Shown here in pieces: positions 37,535 to 47,185 of a stretch of 64,000 nucleotides of DNA. Origin of the DNA: CAVWXT01 sp963759115. Its GTDB lineage: Bacteria > Planctomycetota > Planctomycetia > Pirellulales > Thermoguttaceae. The DNA is taken from positions 620,001 to 684,000 of the forward strand of contig CAVWXT010000005.1 of assembly GCA_963759115.1 (NCBI GenBank), given 5' to 3'. The notes below the pieces were generated by a model. That model worked only from the letters and a program-made list of their open reading frames with translations. It did not search any database and had not been told where the DNA came from. The translations under genes and the position numbers were made by a program. Every line of letters begins with the position of its first letter. Position 1 is the stretch's first letter.

Positions 37535-38692
37535 TTATCCATGCTCTCCGAAGAGTTCTTCAAGGCGATCCTCGATAGGTGCCAAGGCCCGTTCCACAAC
37601 ATAGTATTCGTCGCACTCCGCAATATATTCACCATCGTCGCGCGCACAATATGCGTAAAATGTATCCCTGGCGACGTTTTGAAGGTACTCTTCCAGCTCT
37701 TCGCGGTTGGAGACAACCGTATCCGCCATCCTTTCCTCATCGTTTCGGAACGTAATTGTCCTCGCCTCGTCGTCCCAATGAGAGTCTTCAATCGCACGTT
37801 CGACGGATTGGCGGGTTTCCGTATCCCAAGATAGTTCACCCTCCCCTTCGAGTCCGCACTCCCAGCGAGCCAGATATTCGTCGAGGAGTTCATCCAGCAA
37901 CGGGCGTGCGTTCTCGTAGTTTTCGACTACTCGTTTGTTTGGGCGGCGGTTATGGGCCACGCAGTTCCGCATGTCTTCAATGGAGTTCATACGCGCGCTC
38001 AAGCCCGCCAAGAAGTCCGTATCATCCTTATCTTCGATGGGCATGCGGCCTATTTCCTCGCGCAATGCGTCATAGGTGTCTGAATCGCGGAGGATCTTGA
38101 GCAAGACAGGCGGCTTGATTTCCGGCCGCTGGTTTAGGCCTATATATTGGCTGAAAGTAAGATGAAAGAACTGGTTCTCCGCAGCAGCCTTCATGTGCTC
38201 GGGTTGCGGCCTTTCCTTGGCCATCGGCTGGGCTGCATCATCCCTTAGCAAATCGTAGCTGCCTTCGTGCTTGTGTGCGTGCAAATAAACGAGTGAAAGC
38301 ACGCGGCGGAGTTTCATTTCGAGATAGAAGATTTCCTCGGCTCTTTGCGCCAATTGCTTACGCAATAATTGATCTTCAAATTTAACGGCATGGGTAATGG
38401 GCCCGGTTTCGTGTAGGGCCGACGTAAACTCCTCCACGACGGTTTGTATTTGCGCAGTGTCGTCTGGTAATTCGAGCGTAAAGCCAATCAGGAGTTTTCT
38501 TTCTTTATCGCCATTTTCGTTCGTGGATTCCTCAAGGGAGCGTTCGAGGTGAAACCCTAGCATCCGGTCAACATCATCTTCCTCGAATTCGTTGTCGTTT
38601 TCTTCCAACACCTTGGACAGCAAATCACACAGAATCTGACCGATATCAGTGCCGGCTGAATTTCGATATGTGATGAGGAATTCAAAGGTCAT
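37535..38692 (-). CDS. HEPN-like R-M-associated protein (candidate RNase effector)
   Basis: 385 residues from ATG 38692 (MTFEFLITYRNSAGTDIGQILCDLL), no signal or membrane segment, very acidic. The helical middle (ALHETGPITHAVKFEDQLLRKQLAQRAEEIFYLEMKLRRVLSLVYLHAH) leads to SARMNSIEDMRNCVAHNRRPNKRVVENY, where R242-N-C-V-A-H247 is the R-X4-H motif of HEPN RNases. Its ATG overlaps the stop of the specificity gene (ATGA), so it is made with the R-M complex. By analogy with PrrC and RloC, which sit in type I R-M operons and cut tRNA when the R-M system is inhibited, it may be a fail-safe toxin. That role is inferred, not shown. Confidence 0.7.
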   Translation of the reverse strand: MTFEFLITYRNSAGTDIGQILCDLLSKVLEENDNEFEEDDVDRMLGFHLERSLEESTNENGDKERKLLIGFTLELPDDTAQIQTVVEEFTSALHETGPITHAVKFEDQLLRKQLAQRAEEIFYLEMKLRRVLSLVYLHAHKHEGSYDLLRDDAAQPMAKERPQPEHMKAAAENQFFHLTFSQYIGLNQRPEIKPPVLLKILRDSDTYDALREEIGRMPIEDKDDTDFLAGLSARMNSIEDMRNCVAHNRRPNKRVVENYENARPLLDELLDEYLARWECGLEGEGELSWDTETRQSVERAIEDSHWDDEARTITFRNDEERMADTVVSNREELEEYLQNVARDTFYAYCARDDGEYIAECDEYYVVERALAPIEDRLEELFGEHG

Positions 38693-40076
38693 GATTGGGC
38701 CGGGATTAGCAACTGTTCTTCAAACCATCGTTTTGCAGCCTGCCATTCTGCTTCTGCTTCCGAACGCAATCGCTGCGCCTCAGTGCGCCGACGACGCGCC
38801 TCCGCTGCGATAACGGCTTGTGTGTTCTTGTCGATGTTGGGAAACGGAATTGAAAGCAAATCATCGCCTTTCAAACGAAAACGGCTTGGAGTTGCGCCAC
38901 GACTTCTCGAGTACATGATTTCTCGGTATAGAGCCGTGCGAAGAAGCCAAAGAACGGCTTCGGGTTGCCAACCGGTCCGGCACCGGATCACGAGAAATTC
39001 CGACGATGCCACCGTTTGCCGTCTGAGCTTGGGGCAAAGAACGAATTTGGCATTCTGAATTGTTGGCCCAAGGCGCCGACCAAAACGTCACCTTCCTGGA
39101 CCTCGAAGAAGGTTCCTTTGATATCCTCACCGGTTTCTGTTCGGAGTGTTTCGACCTGCCACGGGTGATTTGGCAAGTCGTCAATTCGTATCCAATCCCA
39201 AAGGTCTTTCGGCGCTTCTCTCTCGGGATTGCATCGTGATTCGAGCAACGCCCCAACAATATCAACTGAAGTCTTGAATGGCAGATGCTTCTCTAGCTGG
39301 AGACCCCGGTAACGATCTGGATTGAGAACGCCCGTAAGCTCCCCTACGCGAATAGCAAAGGTAGTTGTTGGCTTCGGTGGTATTTCGAGTCTGATGGCGT
39401 CGAGGAGGAACGAGTCGAGTCCGGCCAGCAGAGCGTTCGCCTCCGCAAGTTTCGCACACCGTGACGCCCTCGCCGAGTCCATCGCGGCTACGAGTTGTTC
39501 CTGTTTTGGTTTAGGTGGACGTGGGATAAGAATCTCCTGCAATTCCTCCGCGTTAATGTTCGTCATTCCGATTATCTGCCGTGAAAAACGGTCAATCTGA
39601 AGACGACCAGCCGACGTGTTAAGAAAATCGGAGGCAAACTGCGGAATGATTTCGTCGTTCAGGCGAACACGTATCAAGTAGGAGGCAAACACCCAATCGC
39701 CACTTTCACGGAAAACTTCACATTTGCCAACCAGTTCTTTCGAGTTCGTGCGGTTAAACAGAAGATCGCCTTTTTCGAGCCGGTAGGAGGCCAATTCTTT
39801 GTCGCTAAACGCGATGTATTTCAGATCACTCAAATCCCAACCATCGTTCTGTAGGTTGTTCATTCGAAGCATGGGTACGCCGACCGGCTCCGCCTTAGCG
39901 AGCGATGAACAACCATATTGGACGATATCGACAACCTGCCTAATTGTGACGGTTGGAAAGCGAGGATTGGCGAAGCGTTGGTGAAAAAGAGGCGTTAATC
40001 GCCAGAAATTCACATCCGTTCGCCCAGCGATTTCGCCCCGTGTGACGCCATAGCACAAGGCTCGGCTGCGTTCCAC
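38689..40076 (-). CDS. Restriction-modification specificity subunit (HsdS-like), one frameshift
   Basis: About 462 residues from GTG 40076, 5 bases after the upstream stop codon. Two target-recognition domains joined by a coiled coil: first TRD with PTVTIRQVVDIVQYG...GVPMLRMNNLQNDGW...YRLEKGDLLFNRTNSKELVGKC...QIIGMTNINAEELQEILIPRPPKPKQEQLVAAMDSARA, second with VGELTGVLNPDRY...VEVQEGDVLVGALG-type ending and SRGATPSRFRLKGDDLLSIPFPNID. A single-base break near 39062 splits the second TRD. Determines the DNA sequence recognised by the fusion enzyme upstream. Confidence 0.85.
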
Positions 40077-40081
40077 GGGGC

Positions 40082-42114
40082 CTAGACGAAAAAAGGCGTC
40101 GGGTCGCGCTGGAACGCCCGCCATTGGGCCACGAGGCCCGTATCCGGGATAATCTCGCGGTGCCGCTCGCTCCAATCGGCCTTCTTCGGGTTCGATGTGT
40201 TCCACTCGTAGAAGACGCGGTAGTCGAACAGGTCGCTCCGCTGGATTTCCACTTTCACCTTGCCCGGCACTTCCTTCTCGACGGTCACAACAAAAGTCTT
40301 TCGCCCGGTGGCGTCGTAACCGATGTTTTCGGCGAGGGCCATGAAGATCGGCGCATCGTCGGGGACGGTTTCGCGGTCTTTCAGGCGACGGAGGAACACA
40401 ATGCTGGCCTTCACGCCCGCGTCGTAATGGGCAAACGCGAACTGCGGTAGCGAAACGACGGCGAGAAGCTGAAAATGCTCCAACAGCCAATCGCGCACGC
40501 CTTGCAGGGAGGAGTTGGTGAGGATTCCATCGGGCAGCACCACAGCGGCGCGGCCGGTGCCGGGTTTTAGGAAGGAATGAACCCGTTCGAGAAAGAGGAT
40601 CTCGGTCTTGATGCTTGCCCGCGCCTTGACGACCTTCGCGCCCCGCTTGGCGTCCTTCTCACTCTGGTCTGATTCGTCAATGTCCGTGCCGGTCGTGCTT
40701 TTCGACAGGTATTGTTGTAGCTCGTATTGTTCCAGGTACTTCTCGGGCTTTTCGGTGCGTTTGATGACGGAGCCGAACGGGGGATTCGTGAGGATCAGAT
40801 CGAATTTCCCGCGTTTCAGTGTTTCTCTCTTTGCTTCGATATTGTCGAGGAAGTCGAGGGCGTCGTGGCCGACGATGTTCGTGTGCCCGTCGTCGTGGAT
40901 AATCATGTTCATTTTGGCGACACGAGCGAGTTCTTCGTTGATTTCGATGCCGAAGAGGTTCTTTTCGGCGAAATCGTGCCAATACTGAAAATGCTCGACG
41001 GAACCGCGTTTCTTCTTCCGGTCGGCCTCGCGCCGTACGTGGTCGAGGGCATAGAGCAAGAAGCCCCCGGACCCGCACGCGGGATCGAGAACAAGGTGTT
41101 TTCGCTCGGGATTGAGAATTTCGACGGCGAAGGCGATGAGTTCGCGTGGGGTGAAGTATTGTCCGAAATCACCCTTGAAGAACCCGCCCATGAACTCCTC
41201 GAAGGCAACGCCCTTGGTGTCGAGTTCGGTTCGGTCGAGCGAGATGCCTTCAAGATGCTCGACGCACTGGGCAAGTATGGGCGGCTCGACATTGATCTTG
41301 CCCTCAAAAACCGTCGGGTCTTCGGTACGTTCCGCATCGTAGAGCTTTCGTATGCGGGTGGCCAATTCGTCCATGCTTTCGCCATCGCGACGTTGAAATT
41401 CGTAAGGTTTGCCGTCCTCGCGTTCGGGATTCTTTTCGTCGCGGTGTTTGACGAAGACGATTTTGCAGAACTCGCCGAAAGCGGCGATGGGACTTCGGCG
41501 TCCGCCTTCCCAGAGCGTTTGATGGCATTTGCGGATGGCCGCGCGGAGTCTTCGCGCGGCACGGCGGCAAGGTCCTTGCCGTTGAGATTCTTATAGAATC
41601 GCCATTCGGGCGGTCTACCGTAACGGACGGGGATGTCCGTCATCACGTTGCGGTCGCGCTCTCCGTTGGGAAACTTGTCGAAGCGAAGGAGCCGGCGAGT
41701 CAGTCCGGCAACAACTCCGGCGAATTTCGCCCCCAGGCTTGCCCGATTGCCGCATGTCTGCTCGATGGCCTGCGTAAACTCGGCGTCGCTCACGTCGGCC
41801 CGCTTGCACTCGAAAACGAACCAAGGCGATTTCAACTCGGCATCGTCGGCGGGATAAATGACCAGATCGGCGAGATCGTTTGGCGTACGGCGTGGAACTC
41901 GGACCTCGAAGGCAACGCGTTCGGGTTTGTATTGGTATTTGTAGATCAGTTCTGCCCAAAACTCGGCCCGGACTTTTTCTTCAGGATCGGCCCAACGCTC
42001 GGAATGTCTAGCGGCGACATAGCGAATCCGCTCATTCTTGCCTTCGCCGGAGAATTCTACATGGCCATCGGCAATGGCAGAATCAAGAAACCGGGGAGCG
42101 TTTGTGTCCGACAT
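40082..42114 (-). CDS. Nuclease-methyltransferase fusion (BcgI-like RM subunit), one frameshift
   Basis: About 677 residues from ATG 42114 (MSDTNAPRFLDSAIADG), AGGAG seven bases upstream. Residues 40-190: HSDR_N-type PD-(D/E)XK nuclease domain, with D80/D83 in TPNDLADLVIYP and E102-C-K104 in WFVFECKRADV. Residues 250-650: N6-adenine methyltransferase with motif I LDPACGSGGFLL (342-353) and motif IV TNPPFGS (443). Break near 41556 between the two. Type I enzymes need a separate HsdR motor; none is present here, and a nuclease-methylase chain plus S subunit is the type IIB (BcgI) plan. Methylates and cuts DNA at sites chosen by the S subunit. Confidence 0.88.
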
Positions 42115-42354
42115 CGAGCAACTCCTGAACCTAATGGCCGCGTGCGACAACTGGTTTGTCCAGCAGTGCCAACCGGCAACGCCAGACTGCCGACCATCCT
42201 ACGTCAACCGGCATTGCCCGACAAGCCAGCCAGGGCGAACAAACGGGGCAGGACTACTATTGGTGGCTGAGATAGTTTCGCAACTGGTGCCGAGAGAGCG
42301 TGGTCGGTGACACTTCGGTGTTGGTCGCCTATCTCACTCCAAAGCTTGACCGAC
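42115..42354. other. Short intergenic region
   Basis: 240 bases upstream of the R-M operon. No gene, promoter or repeat that I can support. Confidence 0.3.
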
Positions 42355-42530
42355 TTAGCGCACGGTGTTTTCGTCGTAGTCCTTTCGGCGCGTGGGCAAT
42401 TCAATCCACCGCGACTTCCTCGTTAGAATTGCTTCGAGTCCGCGGGCGATCAGCTTCGTGCGTTGGGTGCGGAGCTTTTTGGCCAACTGGTCGGTCTTCC
42501 GCAGTGTACGTTCGTGTCAACGGCGTTCAT
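42355..42530 (-). pseudogene. PIN-toxin start joined to an unknown tail
   Basis: ATG 42530 (overlapping the antitoxin stop) opens MNAVDTNV, the standard first strand of a PIN-domain toxin. The frame then shifts to LRKTDQLAKKLRTQRTKLIARGLEAILTRKSRWIELPTRRKDYDENTVR and stops at 42355. The tail is coherent and basic but has none of the later PIN acidic residues. A deletion that fused the toxin start to another gene is the simplest reading. Confidence 0.5.
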
Positions 42531-42760
42531 GCAACTCGTCCCTAGTGTACCGTGGGGCCCCTGCCGGTATCGGACTCTGTCTCATGCGCTCCGCAAGGCG
42601 TCTCAATACGCGGGCTCGCTCTTCGGGATCCGAAATCGCAGGAGGGATCAGCAAAGGCCCGTGGACCAGCAGATCGACTTCCGAATCCTCGGGCAGATCA
42701 CATTGTATTTGGGGCACGAAACGCCCCGCCGCGATAGACGGCTTTCGTTCGGTAAGTCAT
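42517..42760 (-). CDS. DUF104/AF2212-like antitoxin, one frameshift
   Basis: From ATG 42760 (MTYRTKAVYRGGAF) with GGAGGT four bases upstream; a one-base break near 42719 joins VPQIQCDLPEDSEVDLLVHGPLLIPPAISDPEERARVLRRLAERMRQSPIPAGAPRYTRDELHERR. About 80 residues, the usual size. The N-terminal strand pairs with DNA, the C-terminal helix with a VapC-type toxin. Its toxin is destroyed (next entry on the same strand). Confidence 0.75.
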
Positions 42761-42967
42761 GACGCACCTCCACTATTATCCTATCCCGCAACACGGGGGT
42801 ATGCAAGGCAGACACAATGAGAACCTGCATCGCCATTTCGGTCGTCCCTACGGGACTTGTGGGGCGAATGTTGGCGTTGCCTCCCGCAGCAGTAAACTGC
42901 TGGGCTACTGTCAAATGTCCCTACGGGACGAAGATGCGAGGAAAAGGAGAACGGCGGACATGCGGGC

Positions 42968-44404
42968 TCAAAACTCCTCCTGAAAATCCCCGAACTCCTC
43001 GTACGGTTTCTGGGAGAGGTTTTCAAAGCGGGTGTGCTTGTCGAACCAGGCCAGCTTGATGTCGCCCGTGGGGCCGTTGCGCTGCTTGGCCACGATCACG
43101 TCGGCCTGACCGGCGATGCCCTTCTCCTGCGCCTCTTCGCGGGTGTGATAGTATTCCTCGCGGTGGATGAACATCACTACGTCGGCGTCCTGCTCGATCG
43201 CGCCCGACTCGCGGAGGTGGCTCAACCGCGGACGGTGGCCCTCCTTGCCCTGCTCCGTCTGCCGGTTCAACTGGGCCAGGCACAGCACAGGGAGCTTCAA
43301 TTCGCGGGCCAACGCCTTCAGCCGCCGGGCCATCTTGGCCACCTGCTCCTGACGCGGATCGCGCGGGTCGTCGGGCTGGATCAACTGCAAATAGTCGATC
43401 ACCACCAGACCGAGGTTCTGCTTGCGCTTGAGCCGCCGGGCGCAGGCGGCGATCTCGGTGCAAGTGCGGGCGGGCGTGTCGTCGATATACATCGGCGCCT
43501 TGCCCAGCTTGGCCGAGGCCTCGACCAGTTTCTTCCGATCCTCGCCCGAGAGAAAACCGCTGCGGAACTTGTTGGCGTCGATCCGCCCCTGCGAGCAGAG
43601 CATGCGCTGGGCCAATTCGAGCCGGGCCATTTCCAGGCTCACGAACAGCGTGGGCACGTTGGCCTCGATCGACACGTATTCGGCGATGTTGGTGGCCAGG
43701 GCCGTCTTGCCCATGCTCGGCCGCGCGGCCAGCACGACGAACTCCGAATCGTGCAGCCCGCCGGTCAGGTTGTCGAGGTCCTGGAATCCGGTGGGCACGC
43801 CCACGCCCTCGCCGCGTTCGAGCCGGGCGTCGATGCGGTCGAAGGCCTCGACCAGCAAGTCGTGGATGGTCGTGACCTGGTCGGTGCTCCGCTGGTCGTG
43901 GACGGCGAAGATCTGTTCTTCGGCCCGGCTGACCATTTCGCGGGGGTCGAGCGTGGGCTCGTAGGCGTCGCGGAGGATTTCGGTGCTGGCGTGGATCAAC
44001 GCGCGGAGCGTGGCCTTGTTGCGGACGATCCCCGCATAGTAGACGGCATTGGCAGCGTAGGGCACCGCGTGGACAACCTCGGCCAGATAGGCGGTGCCGC
44101 CGATGGCCTCAAGATCGCCCGACTGCGTAAGGCGTTCCAGCAGCAGGGTGGTGTCGATGCGGCCCCCTTCGTCGTGCATCGCCAAGAGGTGGCCGTAGAG
44201 TTTTTTGTTGGCGTCGGCGTAGAAGTCGTCGGGGCGGACCACCAGTGCCACGTCGTCGCAGAGGTTGGGATCGAGCAAGAGGCTGCCGAGCACGCCCTTT
44301 TCGGCATCGAGGTTGTGTGGCGGCAGGCGGTCGAGGATCTCGGAACTGACCCGAGCCGGGCGCGGCCCGCGTCGGTGCGGTATGCGGTAGACATGGCAAT
44401 CCAT
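42968..44404 (-). CDS. dnaB: Replicative DNA helicase
   Basis: 478 residues from ATG 44404. N-terminal domain PPHNLDAEKGVLGSLLLDPNLCDDVALVVRPDDFY; RecA-like domain with VPTGFQDLDNLTGGLHDSEFVVLAARPSMGKTALATNIAEY (Walker A PSMGKTAL), FVSLEMARLELAQRML, VVIDYLQLIQPDDPR (Walker B), AQLNRQTE, HLRESGAIEQDADVVMFIHR and the C-terminal GPTGDIKLAWFDKHTRFENL. Unwinds DNA at the replication fork as a hexamer. The first 20 residues (basic, Pro/Arg-rich) are less certain. Intact. Confidence 0.95.
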   Translation of the reverse strand: MDCHVYRIPHRRGPRPARVSSEILDRLPPHNLDAEKGVLGSLLLDPNLCDDVALVVRPDDFYADANKKLYGHLLAMHDEGGRIDTTLLLERLTQSGDLEAIGGTAYLAEVVHAVPYAANAVYYAGIVRNKATLRALIHASTEILRDAYEPTLDPREMVSRAEEQIFAVHDQRSTDQVTTIHDLLVEAFDRIDARLERGEGVGVPTGFQDLDNLTGGLHDSEFVVLAARPSMGKTALATNIAEYVSIEANVPTLFVSLEMARLELAQRMLCSQGRIDANKFRSGFLSGEDRKKLVEASAKLGKAPMYIDDTPARTCTEIAACARRLKRKQNLGLVVIDYLQLIQPDDPRDPRQEQVAKMARRLKALARELKLPVLCLAQLNRQTEQGKEGHRPRLSHLRESGAIEQDADVVMFIHREEYYHTREEAQEKGIAGQADVIVAKQRNGPTGDIKLAWFDKHTRFENLSQKPYEEFGDFQEEF

Positions 44405-44577
44405 TTCGGAAGGTGCAACAGCGGCCGTCGTCCCGGCGGCCGCTAACGATCATAGAGGGTGGCGGCCGAACTGACAACCCACCGGCGCAGTTGGTTGCGC
44501 CGCAACCACTTAGGACTCCCCGGCGGGGGATAAACTGTCGGGGAGCGGACGCTCCTGCGATGCCGCTTGAGCGCAGC

Positions 44578-44770
44578 GGCCGCTTGCCGGGACGTACAGG
44601 AATCGGCCACTGCACGGGCTGACAAGCAGCCCCTGGCACCGGCCGCTTGCCGGGACGTACAGGAATCGGCCACTGCACGGGCTGACAAGCAGCCCGTGGC
44701 ACCCGCCGATTCAGGTCGGATGACGCGTTCAGCCCGTGGCACCCGCCGAATCAGGTCGGACGAGGCGCTA
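44578..44770. repeat. Nested tandem repeats upstream of dnaB
   Basis: A 63-bp unit (GGCCGCTTGCCGGGACGTAC...) at 44578-44640 and 44641-44703, then a 40-bp unit (AGCCCGTGGCACCCGCCGA.TC) at 44691-44730 and 44731-44770; the second repeat starts inside the tail of the first. The last unit reaches the stop codon of the Cys-rich regulator. The rest of 44405-44577 is the dnaB upstream region. Confidence 0.85.
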
Positions 44771-45403
44771 GTCGTCGACGATCTCGAACTGGCAGCAGGG
44801 CGCGCCCTCGTGGCGGCAGGCGATCTGGCGAACCGGCCGGCCCACAACGTCGCTCATCATTTCCAGGTCGATGTAGCAGACGCTCCGATCGTCGTCGACC
44901 ATGCTGATGAAAGGACAACTCCGCTTGCAGAGCACGACTTGCCCGTGGTCGTCTTCCACGGCCTCGATCAGTCCCCCCTCGGCGGCAAATTGTCCCATCA
45001 ATTGCCGGAGCCGGTCTTCCGGCTTCTTGGCGGTGATCTTGGTGTTGTAGTAGTCGGCCATGGTGCGGCTGACCTGTTTCAGCACCTTGTGGGTGAGCTC
45101 CTCGCCGCCTAGGTCGTGAATCGCGTGCCAGATGGCGGGCACCACCAAACGTTGATTGCCCGTGAACAACAGCACCAGCGCGGCGCGGGTGGCCTTGTAG
45201 AGGTGCCGGGGCCGGCCGCGGCCGCTGAGCCGCTGCGTTTCGCGTTCCACAAATCCGGCCGCCACCAACTCGTCGAGCTGCTCGGTCACTGCCGTGCGGG
45301 TCACGCCCGTGGCCCGGATCAGGTCGGCAATGGTTTGCGGGCGGTTGCCCACCAGCAGCTTGATGATCCGCAAGCCGGCGGGGCTTATCGTAACATCGGG
45401 CAT
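44768..45403 (-). CDS. HTH regulator with a C-terminal cysteine domain (SufR-like)
   Basis: 211 residues from ATG 45403 (MPDVTISPAGLRIIKLLVGN). N-terminal winged helix: RPQTIADLIRATGVTRTAVTEQLDELVAAGFVERETQRLSGRGRPRHLYKAT. C-terminal domain with conserved Cys: VVLCKRSCPF, RSVCYIDL, IACRHEGAPCCQFEI, which could hold an Fe-S cluster as in SufR. Probably senses redox or Fe-S status, but no suf gene is nearby, so its target is open. Followed on the same strand, four bases upstream, by the sugar isomerase gene. Confidence 0.75.
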   Translation of the reverse strand: MPDVTISPAGLRIIKLLVGNRPQTIADLIRATGVTRTAVTEQLDELVAAGFVERETQRLSGRGRPRHLYKATRAALVLLFTGNQRLVVPAIWHAIHDLGGEELTHKVLKQVSRTMADYYNTKITAKKPEDRLRQLMGQFAAEGGLIEAVEDDHGQVVLCKRSCPFISMVDDDRSVCYIDLEMMSDVVGRPVRQIACRHEGAPCCQFEIVDD

Positions 45404-45407
45404 CGCG

Positions 45408-46264
45408 TCACTTTCCCATCTTACGAAGGTTTTCCAGACAGAGCCGGGCGCTCTCCATCGTCGGCACGCCGGGCTTGTACCGCTCCTGCTCCACGACGTA
45501 CCACTCGGTGTCGCAGATGGTTTCGCACAGCTCGAAGACCTGCTTCCACGGCACGTCGCCCTCGCCGATGACGGCGCCCTGCGGACCGCCGTGCTCGGTA
45601 AGATGGATGGTAGCCGTGCGGTGGGGGAACTTCTTGAGGATGGCGATCGGATCGCCGCCGCCGTCCATGCAGTGGCAGATATCCAATTGCATAATCACGT
45701 CGGGGCCCGCATTGCTGAAGACGACCTCCCAGGGAATCCGATCGGCGACGGGCTTGAACTCGATGACGTGATTATGATAGCCGATCCGCATCCCGAGTTC
45801 CTTGGCCTGCGCCGCCAGGTCGGTCAGCAGTTTGGCCGTATCCATCATGGCCGCCACGGAGGCCAAATTGGCGTTCGGCAGATTGGGAAGGATGAGGATC
45901 TTGTTGCCGAGAATCTTGTTGTACTCGACCGTTTTCTTCATCGCGTCGCCGGTGAGCGTTTTCAGGCCGGTGTGCATGCCGCAACACTTCAGGTTGGCGT
46001 CGTCGAGCATCTTGCGGACTTCTTCGGCCTTGCGCCCGTAGGGGTTGGAACTGATCTCCACGGCCTCGTAGCCCATCTTGCCGACGGCGGCCAGCGTGCC
46101 CGCGGGATCGTCCTTCGCCACGTCGCGCACGGACCACATCTCAGCGCGATGGGGATTTTCTTCTTGGGTTGCTGGGCTTGCAAGGTCGAGGCCCTTGTTC
46201 CCACGGCACACAAGGCCGCCGCGCCAGCGCCAAACTTCAGCATGTCTCGTCGTGAGTAGTTCAT
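45408..46264 (-). CDS. Tat-exported sugar phosphate isomerase/epimerase (AP endonuclease 2 fold), one frameshift
   Basis: About 285 residues from ATG 46264 (MNYSRRDMLKFGAGAAALCAVG), twin-arginine signal SRRDML with GGGAG upstream. TIM-barrel of the xylose-isomerase-like family: LQMWSVRDVAKDDPAGTLAAVGKMGYEAVEIS, CCGMHTG, GMRIGYHNHVIEF, MQLDICHCMDGGGDP, IHLTEHGG, WYVVEQERY. A one-base break near 46141 separates KKKIPIAL from MWSVRDV. Exported members act on small sugars; substrate unknown. Confidence 0.85.
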
Positions 46265-46569
46265 CGCTCGTCTCCCGGAGGTTGCATACGATTGAGCACG
46301 GAGCTCCGCCGCGGGGATGTGTCCCGCCGCGTACCCCCCCAGCATAGCATCCCATGCCGCGGCCGTCCACCCCCTTGACGGGACTCGGCGGGGCGCTGGA
46401 CCATGTTCCGAGTCGCCGAACACCCTAACTTCCGCCCCTTTTCGGCGACTGGAGTCGCCTCCTACCGTCTCCGCTTTTGAAGCAGGGAACGGCCCGTGTT
46501 GGGAGTGGGGGCCTTCCCAAATGTGCCGGCAACGCCTATAGTTGGAGAACATCCTCCTCGGGTCCCACC
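46265..46569. other. Intergenic region between divergent genes
   Basis: About 300 bases between the isomerase and the ACT-domain gene. No gene or convincing promoter seen. Confidence 0.35.
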
Positions 46570-47064
46570 ATGAGCATTGACGAATCGGCCGGCACTGGTT
46601 TTGCCACCATGCGCGGGAGGGACTATCCCACGATCCGGCAGTTTACGGTCTTCATGGAGAACAAGGTAGGAAGGCTGCTGGAGGTGATCCGCCGCTTCGA
46701 CGGGAGCCGAGTGCGGATCGTGGCCCTGTCGATCTCCGATTCGTCCGAATGCGCGTTCGTCCGGCTCTTGTTGAGTCACCCCGAGCAGGGACGCGAGATC
46801 CTGGAACGGGCCGGCCTGGCGATCATCGAGAGCGACTTGATCGGCGTGGAACTGCCCGCGGGACCCCAGGCGCTGCTGGAAATCTGCACGGCATTGCTCC
46901 AGGCCGAGGTGAACATCGTCCAGGCGTATCCGCTCTTGGTGCGGCCGCGCGGCCGTGCGGCCGTGGCCTTGATGGTCGACGACATCGAGATCGCCCAGGA
47001 CACGCTGGCGGCGAAGGACTTCTCGATGATTACGGAACGCGATCTGTTGGAAGACGATCAGTAG
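46570..47064 (+). CDS. Tandem ACT-domain protein
   Basis: 164 residues from ATG 46570 (MSIDESAGTGFATMRGRDYPTIRQFTVFMENKVGRLLEVIRRF); ATG 46609 is an alternative start. First ACT unit: QFTVFMENKVGRLLEVIRRFDGSRVRIVALSISD; second: GPQALLEICTALLQAEVNIVQAYPLLVRPRGRAAVALMVDD. ACT pairs bind amino acids and regulate enzymes or act alone as sensors. Next to glutamate dehydrogenase, facing it, so a link to amino-acid metabolism is plausible. Confidence 0.85.
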   Translation: MSIDESAGTGFATMRGRDYPTIRQFTVFMENKVGRLLEVIRRFDGSRVRIVALSISDSSECAFVRLLLSHPEQGREILERAGLAIIESDLIGVELPAGPQALLEICTALLQAEVNIVQAYPLLVRPRGRAAVALMVDDIEIAQDTLAAKDFSMITERDLLEDDQ

Positions 47065-47088
47065 TAAGCGCCGTTCCGCCTGGCCTAA

Positions 47089-47185
47089 CAGTCCGTTGAA
47101 AAAGGGGACAGGCACCTCACGACCATTGTTTCTCGCGGGGTTTTCGCTTGTCCGTTCGGAGCCAGTCCCCTTTTGCAACGGACTG
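47089..47185. repeat. MITE-like element between convergent genes
   Basis: A 20-bp inverted repeat with one mismatch, CAGTCCGTTGAAAAAGGGGAC (47089-47109) and GTCCCCTTTTGCAACGGACTG (47165-47185), around 55 bases with no gene. It fills the gap between the ACT-domain gene and glutamate dehydrogenase and could also end both transcripts. Confidence 0.7.

Noticed and set aside
42800..42960. Two GTCCCTACGGGAC hairpins as a regulatory pair
   Set aside because: Short palindromes of this kind are scattered; nothing links these two to dnaB.
43034..44446. 470-residue plus-strand frame over dnaB
   Set aside because: Antisense shadow of a fully conserved helicase.
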